Shown: piece after piece, positions 12,273-23,569 of the stretch
How positions within the stretch are numbered: position 1 is the stretch's first letter
Layout: the number at the start of each line of letters is the position of its first letter
Assembly: GCA_026214975.1 (NCBI GenBank)
Contig: CM047808.1
Location: 53,842,583 to 53,906,582 of the forward strand
Direction of reading: 5' to 3'
Length of the DNA stretch: 64,000 bases
Source of the DNA: Gentiana macrophylla
Lineage: Eukaryota > Streptophyta > Magnoliopsida > Gentianales > Gentianaceae
Translations under genes and position numbers: made by a program
The notes under the pieces: model-generated
What the model was told of the DNA's origin: nothing
The model's input: the letters and a program-made list of their open reading frames with translations, nothing else
Databases searched by the model: none

Positions 12273-12287
12273 AAGTAAAGTGTGGGG
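12273..12287 (+). other. Element A polypurine tract
   Basis: AAGTAAAGTGTGGGG immediately precedes the 3' LTR start and is the plus-strand primer site of reverse transcription in this family. Confidence 0.75.
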
Positions 12288-13877
12288 TGTTGTTAAGGCC
12301 ATATTTATATGATTATTAAAGGTTTATTTCATTATTATTTTCCCCACATTTATGTAATTTACATGAGAATTAAGGGTTTAAGTGTAATTATTTAATAAAG
12401 ATGATTTTAAGATGATTGTATGCAAAATTGATGATTTTAAGTGTTGATTTAATGGAATTATTATTATTTGGATTTTATTACATTTTTGCATTGTGTATTT
12501 ATCATGTAGAGTTAATTTTCGTGGCATATAATGAGGATAAATGAAGCTCAAGTCGAATTATAAGAGATAGAGTTGGAATTGGCTTGAAGAAATTGGATAA
12601 AGATGAAGAGATCCGATCCTCGCTAGCTTCAAACGGGCGTTTCATCGATCTTGAACGAAGGCCCGTATGAATCAAGGCCCATGCGCTGGCCCGTAATCGA
12701 TATTTTACATTCAGAGAGTTCAGACGGAGGATGAACGAAGCGTTACTCGGGCCGTGCATTCGACGGGCGCCCATGAGACCAGACGGGCGCTCAAGGCCGA
12801 TTTAACCCTAGCCGACATCAAATTCCTATAAATAAAGCGGCAGCCCCAACCCTAATTCATACCACACAATTGAGATCACAACTTTACACCAAAAAGTCAT
12901 GCCACAAGCCTTTTACACAGAGATGAACTTTCCAATCCAACAATCATCTTCAACATGATTGTTGCCTGTAAACCTTGGCAAAGTTGAGTCGACGGAGGAA
13001 GCTCATCAACAACACAACCAACTGTAGAGTTCGATGCTTAAGTTTAGTGAGTTTATTTCATAGTTTTTCATTACTTTGGATCTGCTTTTGTATTGTTTAA
13101 GTTTTATTGAATTAAGATTTGATGAAACGATCTATGTTTAATTTATGCTTGAATAAATTTATGAAAATATGTTTATTTGAGTTCTCTTTATTCAAAGTAA
13201 TGCATCTAATTGTGTTTTAAGAGATTATGCATGATTAGTTGAGTAAGAGTTTGGAAACGATCTCGTGATTTCGCTTTTGATTGCATGTTTAGTTTGTTTG
13301 AAAAGATAAACGAAACCCTAGAATTTGGTTGAAGAAATTTAATTGAATTCGTGAATAAATCACTACTAAAAACTATGTCTTTTTAATCACCGTCTAGTTG
13401 GGTTGTTGGTTGATGGGTGGATTCGTTGCCTCGCTGTGTTTTCCTTTAATTGGTTTAATCAAATCGTTTGCATAAGCTTAGTTTAAGTTTTAGTTTTTAA
13501 ACCTTTAGATTTCCTACAACTTTTCTACAATTTTCTGCTCGATCAGAAGTCGACGCCGTCCGCAATAGCAGACACGCCATCCATTCGATCTAGTTTTAGA
13601 CGCTCGCTCACTTTAGTGAACGTCAGTCCGCCTTTTCGCTTTTCTTATTTTTTCGCTTGTTTTTATTCATGTTTTAGTTTTAATTTTAGGTTTAGGTTTT
13701 AGTTAGTTTCAAATTTTAGTTTAGTAGTTTAGTTTATAATCGTGACATAATTGATATAGATTTATATTTGAACTGATAAACATTCCACTTCTTAGACGCA
13801 CCCGTAAACACCCTATACTACGATCCTTATACTTGGGGTGTTTCGGTTTATAAATTTAAAACACGCTTACCGAATCA
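12288..13877 (+). repeat. Element A 3' LTR
   Basis: It is collinear with 2482-4060 from TGTTGTTAAGG to the terminal CGAATCA. Long blocks are identical. Differences are concentrated in G/C-rich patches and are mostly one- to four-base indels, which is unusual for ordinary LTR ageing. Confidence 0.85.
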
Positions 13878-14545
13878 GCTTGTATGGTCACTCAAAGTGA
13901 CACTGTCCGCCAAACATACATACTAACGGGACTAGCCGGGGGCTACTAGAGCGGCTCTCTGGTAGTTGCATCCCAATGAGTGCTTGGTGCTCCTAGCCCA
14001 AGCGTGGTGCCATTGAATTCATGATGTAACAAAGATAAACTAAGCTAGTAACAAAATAAGGACCTCACAACATGTTATGAGAATGATGTGATCCATAGAA
14101 TTTGTGGCTGTTACATAAAGATAACCTTTATAAATAATGTCCTTACTTTCCTTTCATTATAAAACACGTTTTTCAATAGCTTCTAGCTCTTGCTAAGTAC
14201 GCTATGTACTTATCTCTTTTGCATGTATGTATGTTTCAACTATGTACTCACCCATTTTGCATCTATGTATGTTTCCCCTTCCCGAGAAGATTTGCAGGAT
14301 GACGATGATTATTTTGAGGATATCGGATGAGCTTTGCTATGCTTGGAGATCTTAATATGCATTTATTAATGTTTTAATATCATGAGACTTGTACCTATGT
14401 TGAAGACTTGTTGCACTTCATTTGATTTGTTTAAACACATGTCAGTAAGATAATCTCCCTTTGGTTTGTGAGACTTTTCTTTTGATTTCGCATGTTGTAA
14501 GTGTGTAAAGTTGTCTCAAACACTTTCTAATCGAATTCGGTAGGG
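13878..14545 (+). repeat. Right part of interrupted LTR-like repeat T2
   Basis: The segment resumes the similarity to T1 (740-1300). It has a CTTGT-TGG block, a GGGACTAGCC block, TTGCATCCCA, a TGGTGC-CC block and GATGTAAC, then long AT-rich text with TACTT-CTATGTAC. No T1-like GGGCGTTACA end is visible, so the right boundary is approximate. Confidence 0.45.
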
Positions 14546-14864
14546 GCAGAAATTAGGTTTCTTCAAATGGGGAAAGGGGGAAGATTGAAACGAGACAAAA
14601 TAAACTGTATTTTCTTATTACGGGGAAAAAAATAAAGCAAAATGGTAAGTTCTCTACATACACACTATATATGCATTTACATCGCTCAAAGAAGATTAAG
14701 AAAAGAATAAAATACATATTAGTAAACTAATAAACTCTACAAGAAGCATCTTTTATTTCACTTGTGGACAACATCGATTCTCATTTTAGATCCTTGTATG
14801 GTTTAAATGAGTCTTTTAGCTTTCGTTGTTTCACTTTTTGATAGATAACGAATGGCTTAGTGTA
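14546..14864. other. Unassigned AT-rich gap
   Basis: This interval between repeat T2 and a MITE-like sequence has no domain, terminal repeat or gene structure that I can recognise. Confidence 0.4.
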
Positions 14865-15061
14865 CCACCTCCGCCCCATAAAATGTCCATTTTTATGGTT
14901 CATACAGATTAAGAAAATAATTAATGAATTGTATTTTAAGTATTAATGGGCGTATATGCCCCTATCACATAATAATTACTCTTTTGGAATAAGAAATAAA
15001 TATATAAACATTAGATGTTATAATAGGGTTATGTTTGTTGAACGGAAGAAACATAATGTTA
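14865..15061 (+). mobile_element. Possible Stowaway-type MITE end, interrupted
   Basis: TACCACCTCCGCCCCATAAA resembles the TACTCCCTCCGTCCCA end of Stowaway (Tc1/Mariner) MITEs. Element C begins a few bases after the segment, and I could not find the opposite inverted end on its far side (28102 onward). It is probably a truncated copy. Confidence 0.35.
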
Positions 15062-15066
15062 GGCGC

Positions 15067-16041
15067 TGTAACGCGGATTTCGTGTTGATCCCTGAAATGC
15101 GACAAAGAAAACACAAAATCGTAACAAATGAGTTTCATTAGTTTTTTGAAATAAAAAGCGGTACAATCTCTACGATCCCTTGATTCTCCTTTATTTGATG
15201 ATTAATAGCTTCCGGATATAATGGAAAACTTTGAATTTGGCGACGACTTATGACTTCCGGATATGGCGGAAACGCCTTTAATTTGAAATGAAGACTCGGA
15301 TATGGCGGAAGACTTCAAAGTTGATGAAGATTGGAAGGAACGCTTATGCTACCTTCGACCCTTCTCACAAGAACTTTAATTTTTGTTTGTTGATGAACTT
15401 TGACTTTTGTTGATCTTCGAGCGCCAAGATGCTTTTGATCCTCTAGCCTTTCTTGAAGAGCTTTTAGATGTTCTTCAAGATCACCGACTTTTTGTTGATG
15501 GAGAACGCCAAAACTTCAAGTCTTTTTCTTTTCTTGTTGTTGTAGTGCTTTCTTCTTGATGTATCCTTTCTTCCTTCTTGTGTGTGTCCTTCTTTTCTTC
15601 TTGTCTCTATCCACACCTCAAATGACCAAGCGTCCCCTCCTATTTATAATGTTGGAGAGAATTTTTTCATGAGCTGCAGATCAATATAAATCAATAAAAT
15701 CCTTAAATTATATTTTAATAGATTTTATGATTTAATCAATTATATATTATTTCCTAATATTAAATATAGGAAACAATACAAAATAATTTAAATTTAATTA
15801 AGATATGTAATATGTGACAAATATATAATCACATACATTTTTTTTGTATATTTACATTAATTATTTGTTATAAATCGACTAAATCTCTATATTTTATCTT
15901 AAGAGATTTTAATCAATTATTTATTTTTATATTATTCCCAAGTATTTATTTGATAGGAAATAATATAGAATAAACTTTTATTTACGACAAATGATTATGC
16001 GACATATTTATCATATCACATAAAATTTTCATACGCCTACA
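15067..16041 (-). repeat. Element C 3' LTR
   Basis: On the plus strand it begins TGTAACGCGGATTTCG and ends CGCCTACA, which is TGTAG...TTACA on the coding strand. It contains three GATAT-GCGGA repeats near its plus-strand start and a long AT-rich half. It is near-identical to 27113-28096. Confidence 0.85.
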
Positions 16042-17096
16042 AACGCCTCGAGACTTTGTCATAGCTTATAATAATTTTTTTATCACAGTGATTTAGTCTC
16101 GACACAACGTAAAAATATATGGGCTTAAAATTGGGATGATTACTCCTTTTATTTTTATTTTTTTTTTTTATTTTTCATCACATGATCCCAGCATTTTAGC
16201 ATTGAATTAGCAATCCCTTTAAGGCTTTACGGCAGGTTTTTTTTTTATTTTTATTTTTCTTCTTTTTTTTTCTTTTTTTTATTATTTTTTTTCTTTGAGG
16301 CAGAAATGCCTCTCTTCTTCAGCCTTTGCCTTTGACTGCACCAATTATCCAAGATTTTGTGGCCAAATCATGCTCCTTGAAATCAATTTCCTTTGTTTAG
16401 CCCCATCAAAGCTTTGGACACATGAATTCACCCTATAAAATAACTACTGATGCTAAGTGCTTAACATCTTCTTTTTCAATCATTCTGCTTTGCAGAACAA
16501 TATTAAATCTGATTTCCATCTGTGGTTCTTGAGCTTTCTTTTGAGGGTAAGAACACATTTAGGGACTTCTTTGTTTCTGAAACCGATTGCAGCTTTTATC
16601 TCCATTGGAGCACCTTTTTTTTTTTTCTGTTTTTTTTTTTTTTTTTTTTTTTTTTTGGTATGAGCTTCAGAGGCTGGACCCCCCCATGCCATGCCTCCTT
16701 CCTCTGCCAAATTTGCCGAGGAGATGACAGTAGAATCCATGAACCCTTGACTATCTGTCTGTCTGTCTCTTTGATTTTGACAGTCTTCAGTCGGTGAATA
16801 CTGCATCTTTGTGCTGATGACGTAGCTGTTGCATCTGTAAATTTTTGTTTTTGGATGCAGCAATACAGATATGGCTGATTTCTTTTTTTTTTATTTTTAT
16901 TTATTTATTTTTTTAAATATGCAAGATACTCTGATTAATTCCTGGGAGAAATATTACTCCCTCTATTATATTTTATTTGAAAGCACGACACACATATACA
17001 TAGTAAGTTATGTGGTACTCTCTCACACAATTTCTTTCTTTCTTTTTTTTTTTTTTTTTTTTAATTTTTCTTGAGGTATTGGCCATTGAACTGTCT

Positions 17097-17133
<37 letters not shown>

Positions 17134-17230
17134 CAGGATTTCATACCATGGCATTTTTCCGCTGGTTACGAAAAATAAACAAAAATACTTGGTGGTCAGA
17201 CATCGTCTCCCAAAATGCAGATCAAACCTG
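16042..17230. other. Poly-T-rich spacer of element C with possible inserted fragments
   Basis: This 1.2-kb zone has at least five T runs longer than 15 (for example about 16616-16655, 17043-17062 and 17100-17133), unlike the rest of element C. A CTCCCTCTATTATATTTTATTT stretch near 16958 resembles a Stowaway-type end. A TGACAG/GTCTTCAGTCGGTGAATAC stretch near 16776-16798 and a GGATGCAG near 16854 look like splice sites, but I can identify no gene. Lys-rich frames on the minus strand are products of the T runs. Confidence 0.4.
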
Positions 17231-17234
17231 ATTT

Positions 17235-18900
17235 AAGCTTCCTGGTTCATCCACCTATGGGTGGCTCTCGCTCTAGCCGGGCTTAACCTGCAGATCGACA
17301 CGACGGCACGACTCTACAGGGAGCTGAGGCAGTCTCATGGCAATGTGGAGTACCTGTTATGCCCTTTGGTGAATAGTACGGAGGCTCGGAACCATACTTT
17401 TTCCACCCTTGGTCGGCGAATCGTTGATGGCGAGGTCCAATGGGGCACCGTGTTAAAACCACCGAGTTTTCACCATGGAGCGACATCGAGTGGCTCGAGG
17501 ACGCATTTTCCCGCAAAGCAGAGCACTTTGAAAAGGATCGGTTTATATGATTCCTCGAGCGCATCACTCTTCGGGCTACTCCAAATGCCCAAGCATTATC
17601 CGTGCTTTTATGAGGCGTGGTGCCCGGAGACGAACACACTTCACATCGATGCCGAGAGATGTCCATCTCCTTGGCGGATTTATTGCACATTGGTGGACTT
17701 CGTCACCGGAGATTTGTACGAGGAGGTCATCCCCAACTTTGACGAGTTGATCTGCTTGGGCGCCACCAAAGGGCAAAGTCCTTCCCCTACGAGCCAACAA
17801 CATCTTTTTGCGGCCTATCTTCACCGCTTGGTTGGCGTTTATGACCATGAGGACCAAGGTTCCTCTTTCCCTACTGGATTGATTATTGGTGTAAAAGTCG
17901 ACGGTGTACAAAAAGCCCGCTAATGTGAGAAGAGGAGCGTCTCGTCCTAAGGATACTCAAAACCCTAGTGGCGACATAGCAGAAAATCCTCGGCAATGGT
18001 CCCAAAAAGACGAAGAGATGTTTGCACGCCTTTATGTCGAAGAAAACTCAAGCGGAGGAGTCCTTTCTTGCGGCTTTTATTGCTTGTTGGTTGTGTTTGT
18101 TCGCCTCCCGCCTAATGATGCCACGATCAGGCCATCAACTTTCAAAATGGCAAGTCCGATTGCTCGTGGAAAACCCATTGTCTTGCCGCCCCAAAGTTGT
18201 TGGCCAACATATATGGGGCTAAACATAATCAAGACGCTCATTCGCCCCTGCAGAGAGGATGCTTGTCTTCCATGGCACTATGTCATAGGGTGGATTGCAC
18301 GCTATTTTGGTACTCACCACAGAGCGCCTCATCTTTGCCCGGTCCTATGATGGTTTCATACTCAGTGTAGGAGGAGCCAAAACATTAATGACCATGATGG
18401 AAGAGACCTTATCCACCGAGCTCGTGACGTCTTTTGGTTGGCGTCTGTTCCAAGAAGAGAAAAGACGGAGTTTAAGGTTGATGACGGTGAATTGTCCACT
18501 CGGGAGCAGGTCTTCATTCGATCAGTGCGATCAAGCTTTTTGGTATTTCACCAAGATGGAAGATGCTTTTCTGAACCGTATAGCCCATACCGGTTTGCAC
18601 GGCAGTTCGGGTTCTTCCAAGTCGCCCCTAAGGAGGTTCCCCGATGATGACCGTCGATAACAACCGCGATCGAAAACAATTGTGGGAAAGATACTTTACC
18701 CCCAAGAGTCGCCTCAAGATAGTGTTTCCTGCGAGTCTTAAAGAATATCATCGACATATTTCTTCCAACTTTGGCGTGTGGTGGTCGGAAGTGCATGGCA
18801 CGCACTTGTTTGATGGGAGATCTTCTCCGTTGCCACCGTTAACAGAGGCACTATCAAAGCAAAACAAAATACTCCCGTGGTCAAGATAAAAATATTGAAC
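17235..18900 (+). pseudogene. Antisense extra frame of element C, plant mobile domain-like
   Basis: The longest open part (17261-17923) includes CFYEAWCPETNTLHI and IYCTLVDFVTGDLYEEVIPN. After frame changes come TIRPSTFKMASPIARGKPI (18115-18175), WHYVIGWIARYFGTHH (18270-18320) and KIVFPASLKEYHRHI...VWWSEVHGTHL (18715-18810). In order these match proteins annotated as aminotransferase-like plant mobile domain. That domain occurs in host proteins and as an extra frame in Tat elements. It runs opposite to gag-pol, so it needs its own promoter. Its role in the element is unknown. Frameshifts make this copy broken as read. Confidence 0.65.
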
Positions 18901-18933
18901 TTCCACAACCGCATAAGGAAGCAATTCCCGATC

Positions 18934-19190
18934 CTCAAAACCCTAGTGGCGCCTACAGCGTAAAAATCCTCGGCAATGGTCCCAAAAAGACGAAGAGATG
19001 TTTTTCGCTTTATGTCAAAAAGAAAACTCAAGGAGGAGTCATTTTTGCGGCTTTTATTGCTTTTTGGTTGTGTTTCTCCGAGGGTCGCGGGACTTGTTCT
19101 CGGACATTTTGGCACTCCTCCGATTTATGGAAGAACGCTTTTATTGTGAGGAAGAACCGGTCATGGTGGATAATCTTCAATAGTTGTAGA
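18934..19190 (+). pseudogene. Partial second copy of the plant mobile domain frame
   Basis: From CTCAAAACCCTAGTGGCG to TTGGTTGTGTTT this repeats 17956-18096 with scattered changes, about 980 bp downstream. Shared peptide text includes NPRQWSQKDEEMF. It is an internal segmental duplication, not a second gene. Confidence 0.7.
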
Positions 19191-19194
19191 TGAC

Positions 19195-19830
19195 TTGGAT
19201 GCTTTCATGCTTCCTTGATCTTCTCATTTGATTTCTCCAAGGGTCGCGGTGACTTAATCTTGAACGTTAGCGGTGCTCCTCCTATTTGTTGGGAAGATGA
19301 CCTTTGTTTGTTGAAGAACTTCCGATATGGCGGATGATCTTCTGGTGTTGGTTGAAGAACACTAAATATGGCAGATGATCTTCGATTCGTTGAAGAACGC
19401 CGGATGTTGCAGATGATCTTCGAATATTGTTGAAGAACGCCGATTTGCGGATGATCTTCGAATGTTGTTGGAGATCTTGAAGGTTTGTTTGTTGCTCCTT
19501 CAATCTTCTCCGTGGTGGTTGAACGGATGGGCTTAATGCTTTCTCTCCATTTTATTCACCAATTGTTATTGTGTTGATATTGTAATATGGCGGGAGAGCT
19601 TTGACTTTGATGAAGATTTGAAGGAATGCTTTGTATTACCTTCAATCTCCTAGTTGAAGAACTTCGACTCTGCGGAAGATTTTCGATTGTTGAAGACGAT
19701 CTTTCTTGCCGCTTTGAAGCTTTTGATCTTCTTCATCTTATTGAAGAACTTCAAGTTTCCCGGAAGATCTTCGAATGTTTGTTGATGAAGGACGGCTGAC
19801 CTTCGAATGTTGGTTGATGCAGAAAGCCGG
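19195..19830. repeat. Tandem repeats of about 40 bp in the 3' region of element C
   Basis: Units starting TTGAAGAAC occur at 19311, 19352, 19390 and 19430 and end in GATGATCTTC. Looser copies follow at about 19661, 19742 and 19783. The element's LTRs carry related GATATGGCGGA words. Tandem arrays between pol and the 3' LTR are a known feature of Tat elements. Confidence 0.75.
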
Positions 19831-20458
19831 ATTCCTTTGAAGGCGTTGGCTTATAATACTTGATGCCTTTTGAAGCCGCCTTTGAAGGCTTGTGACTTTT
19901 AGATCTTGAATCCATTTGAAGCCGCCTTTGAATGCTTGTGGCTTCTTAGGTCTTCTTTTCTTCTTGACGTTGAAGCAGAGGGCTTTGAAGCTTTTTCTAT
20001 GACTTTCGCTTTTGTTGTTGCCGATCTCTCCACCCTTTTGTTGTTGTTTTCCTTGGCTTTTCATGATCTTTTTCTTTGAGCTTTTTATTGATCTTCTTCT
20101 TTTTTTTTTTTTTTTTTTTTTGCTTCAAGATGTAAAATTTCAATTGATATGAATCTATAAAAACTTTATTAATTTTTTTCCTTTAACGCCTTGCAAATTT
20201 TTTGTATGAGGCCCCTCCTTATTTTTGTAATGATGGACCTCCATTTTTTTCGGCGTGATGAAAGTCACCCGACACGATCAAGAAAATCTTATTATTGTTT
20301 TTTTTTTTTTGTATGAATGGATTTTTTTTTTTTTTGGTATGATGAACTTGAGTAACTTCCAAGCCGCCACGAACCCGAGAATGCTTTTAAAGGATCAAGT
20401 CAAACGTAGTTCATAAATTTATTTATTTAATTTTTTTTTATGTCAACACCATATTAAC
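19831..20458. other. Element C spacer between repeats and integrase end
   Basis: The stretch holds degenerate TTTGAAGCCGCCTTTGAA repeats near 19865-19940, T runs near 20099-20120 and 20300-20335, and no recognisable domain. It is the untranslated part after pol on the minus strand. Confidence 0.5.
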
Positions 20459-21060
20459 GCAGCTTTAGGCTCGTGCTTAGAGCGTTGTTTGAGTTATGCA
20501 TAAAACCTTTTGAGGAACTTGCCGTTGATTGGGCCTAGCTTGACGCCGCCTTTGTCCACCAACTTGTATGCCCCATTAGTGTGTAGACTCCCGAACAACA
20601 TACATGGGGTCATCCCATTTTGAGGTGAACTTGTTTTTGGACTTATGTGTCAAGATGACGGGTCTTCTCACAAAGAAGCAATCGCTTTCACCAACTTGGA
20701 ATGACCTTGGGCGAACCTTCTTGTTGAATGCCTTTGACAATCGTGCTTGGTAGCATTCAAGATTCGTTGAGCCTGGAGCCTTTTTTCATCCAAAGCTTCC
20801 AACTCTTCAAGCGCGAAGGCGGCATTTTCTTCATCGCTTAAGCCTCTTGGATAGCGATCCTCGGTGAAGGAATTTGTCGCTCAGCGGGTAGCATACTTCA
20901 ACACCGCATACAAGCAAATATGGAGTGGTTTGAGTTGGCGTCGGAAAAAGTGGTGCGGTAGGCCCATAGTGCTTCACCCATCCGCTCATGCCAGCCTCCT
21001 TCTTGTGTCAAGCACCACTTTCTTTAGTAAGTTGCATAACGCCTTATTGAAAGCTTCTAT
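20459..21060 (-). pseudogene. Element C integrase C-terminal part
   Basis: The minus strand reads AFNKALCNLLKKVVLD, then after a shift GEALWAYRTTFRRQ, LECYQARLSKAFNKKVRPRS, FQVGES and a KNKFTSKWD block. This is the end of a Tat integrase, past the catalytic core. The tail before 20459 corresponds to the usual GPINGKFLK end. The zinc-binding and DDE core segments that should precede it are absent. Confidence 0.75.
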
Positions 21061-21635
21061 GGCGTGAAGAGCTTCATCTTCTCCAAGGCAACGAAGAAAG
21101 ACTCTTCGAAAGAGCGCCGATACAAGATATCATTGTGAAGGAAAAACGTGGGGCCCGCCGCCTTATGTCAACTTTCTTCTTTGATCGCCGTGAGCCTTCC
21201 GTGTTTCAAGTACTCCACTAATGGATGACGCCAATCCTCTTGGTCGATTTCATATACACAGATGGCATAACTATCATTATCTTCTTCCTCGCCATCTTCA
21301 AAGTATAGGAACCACCCATCGCTCGCAGACGGGACTTGCATCTTTCCATCGCCGATTGCCGCTGTCGCAGCCTAAGTTTGCTAGAGCGCCCGCTGCTTGT
21401 TTTCATTTCTTGAACGTGCTCAATCGTGACATCGCCAAGATAAGCAATGATTTTTCTCGCATAATTGCAAGATGGGACTAACTCGCTTTTTTACATCGTA
21501 GGTGCCTTCAAGCCGGGTTGATGATCAATTGAGAGTCGCCATAGACGTTTAGTCTGCATTGCTTTACATCCATTGCCATCTCAAGCCCTAAGATCAAAGC
21601 TTGGTATTCAGCAACATTGTTGGAGCAACATTCTA
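21061..21635 (-). pseudogene. Element C second RNase H module and linker to integrase
   Basis: The minus strand continues from the first RNase H with text equivalent to NNVAEYQALILGLEMAM and LNVYGDSQLIIN (about 21540-21620). This is the archaeal-type RNase H module found in Tat elements. Around 21075-21170 the linker reads RRRAPRFSF...LGEDEALHAIEAFN, which then runs straight into the late integrase. Confidence 0.65.
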
Positions 21636-22208
21636 TCAATTTGAACGAGTACGGCAACACTTCAGGGAAATAAAAATGACTCCAGCGCCAGCACCGTCTC
21701 GTCTCGCTGCTTCATCAAAATACATCTTCCAAGGCGGAAGTACTTCAATCACCATGACATCATCATCAGGCAAATCATCTGAGAGCTCCCACTCTGCCGG
21801 GATCGGGTGATCAGCCAGGAAGTCTGCAAGCACTTGCCCTTTGATAGCCTTTTGAGGCACGTAAACAATTTCAAATTGTTGAAGTTGGAGATACCACCTT
21901 GCTAATCTATCTGAAAACACAGGCTTGGACATGACATATTTCAGTGGATTTGCCTTTGATACCAAATGCACAGTATGAGCTTGAAAGTAGTGTTTTAGCT
22001 TCTGGATGGCGAATATGAGCGACAAGCAGAGCTTCTCAATTGGAGAGTATTTCAGCTCATGAGGAGTTATTGTTCTGCTCAAGTAATATAATGCACTTTC
22101 TTTGCCTTTGTCTTTCTCCTGAGCTAGCAGTGCACCTACCGACCGTTCTGCGCTGGTGACATAAAGGATAAGAGGTTTACCTTTGATAGGGTGCCAAGAC
22201 CGGAGCAT
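21636..22208 (-). pseudogene. Element C RNase H (gypsy type) and start of second module
   Basis: A 190-codon open stretch reads GKPLILYVTSAERSVGALLA, YYLSRTITPHELKYSPIEKL and KGQVLADFLADHP. Then PPWKMYFDEAARRDGAGAGV begins the second RNase H module. The first part is the tethered gypsy RNase H. Presence of both is diagnostic for the Tat lineage. Confidence 0.85.
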
Positions 22209-22373
22209 TCATCGATATGCTTTAATGCTTTCAAATGCTTTTCTACGTGAGTCGTCCCACTCAAACGGAACTCCTTTTTCATCGATGGCTAAAAGGTTGG
22301 CACCTTCCAATGAGGTTTGATATGAACCTTCGTATGTATGCTAGTCTCCTTGCAGCTTCTAAGTTCATGTAGA

Positions 22374-23080
22374 TTACGAGGCTCGAATTTTCATAATGGC
22401 TTCAACTTTAGACTGGTCAATTTCTATTCCTCGATGACGGACGATGAAGCCGAGGAATTTGCCCGAACTGACTCCAAATGCGCACTTTAGGGGGTTCATC
22501 TTCAATTGGAATCTCCGGAGCCTATCAAAGACTATTCTCAAGTCGTTTATATGGTCGGCTTTCTTTTTCGACTTGACGACCAAGTCATCAACATAGCATT
22601 CAACGTGTTGGTGTAGCATGTCATCGAATATTTTCTCGTGATCGCACGACGATAAGTTGCCCTCGCATTCTTTAATCCAAATGGCATCACCTTGTAGCAA
22701 TAGATACCCTTGGGCGTTCGAAATGCCATGAGTTCTTCGTCTTCTGGAGCCATACGGATTTGATTATACCCCGAAGATCCATCCATGAAAGATAACACCT
22801 CGTGACCTGTGGTTGCATCTACCATCAGCTCCGTGATTGGCAAGGGAAAATCATCTTTGGGGCATGCATTTTTCAAGTCTCGAAAATCAACGCAGACGCG
22901 AATTTGCCCATTTTTCTTCCTCACGGGTACGATGCTTGAAATCCATGTGGATATCTCGACCTCATGAATGAAGCCTCGCCTCAATGAGTTTGTTGACTTT
23001 CGCTTATAAGAGGCACAAGGTCCGGTCTAAATCTCCTTTGAGCTTGCTTAACAGACGCGATCCTTCTTTATCGATAATTG
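22374..23080 (-). pseudogene. Element C reverse transcriptase
   Basis: Blocks in order are FIHEVEISTWISSIVPVRKK, IRVCVDFRDLKNACPKDDFP, EVLSFMDGSSGYNQIRMAPE, YCYKVMPFGLKNA, then after a frame change near 22640 CYVDDLVVKSKKKADHI and KCAFGVSSGKFLGFIV. The YVDD catalytic motif is intact. One frameshift separates MPFG from YVDD. Confidence 0.85.
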
Positions 23081-23569
23081 ATGAACGGCTACTTTTGGGT
23101 CTCTAGATCAGTGCATCTCTTTGTACGCCCATGCGAAGACGTCTTTGTACTCCCTCGCAAAAGTTCAAAATAGACATTTTCCTCTTCTCAAGACAGGAGA
23201 TCACCGATGAAGGTTGGCGCGCTCATCCTGTGTGCCAAGGTTGACTTCTTTCAATTCATCGATAGTGGACTTGACCCCTTCTTCCACTCTAGGGCGCTTC
23301 GGCATCCTCTTCCACATCATCGTTACGGAGGTAATGTGATAGGTGGGATAGGCCTCTTCACCGGGCGGTGATTATGTATGAGGAGCCAACACTTTCTTCC
23401 GCTCGCCTCGTCCGCAATAGTGGATTTACTTTTCTTCGTCGATTCGACATTGCTTCCCGTATGCACCACGGTGTGTACTTTTGCTTTTAGATCATTTTTG
23501 CAATGTATAACTAAGTCGAGTGGCGCCTTATGCGAGATGGAATCGTGCTCTCGATTTCTCTAGGTCTAC

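Larger units (their letters stand above)
2482..13877 (+). mobile_element. Element A: Athila-type Ty3/gypsy LTR retrotransposon, about 11.4 kb
   Basis: Two near-identical LTRs (2482-4060 and 12288-13877) flank a tRNA-Asp-type primer site, decayed gag, protease, RT, RNase H and integrase in gypsy order, and a polypurine tract. Gag and pol text match what I know of Athila (for example QMEDETAGKAWE in gag, FMDDF in RT, VNGHRLKKY at the integrase end). Athila elements often have an env-like frame after pol; none is visible in the 1.7 kb after pol. The 5-bp flanks (TGTGT left, GCTTG right) do not match, so the target duplication is lost or an end is off by a few bases. Confidence 0.85.

Noticed and set aside
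2477..13882. Target duplication for element A
   Set aside because: The flanking five bases are TGTGT and GCTTG, which do not match.
16480..16863. Minus-strand 127-codon frame with a Lys run
   Set aside because: The Lys run is a T run on the other strand, and no domain is seen on either side.
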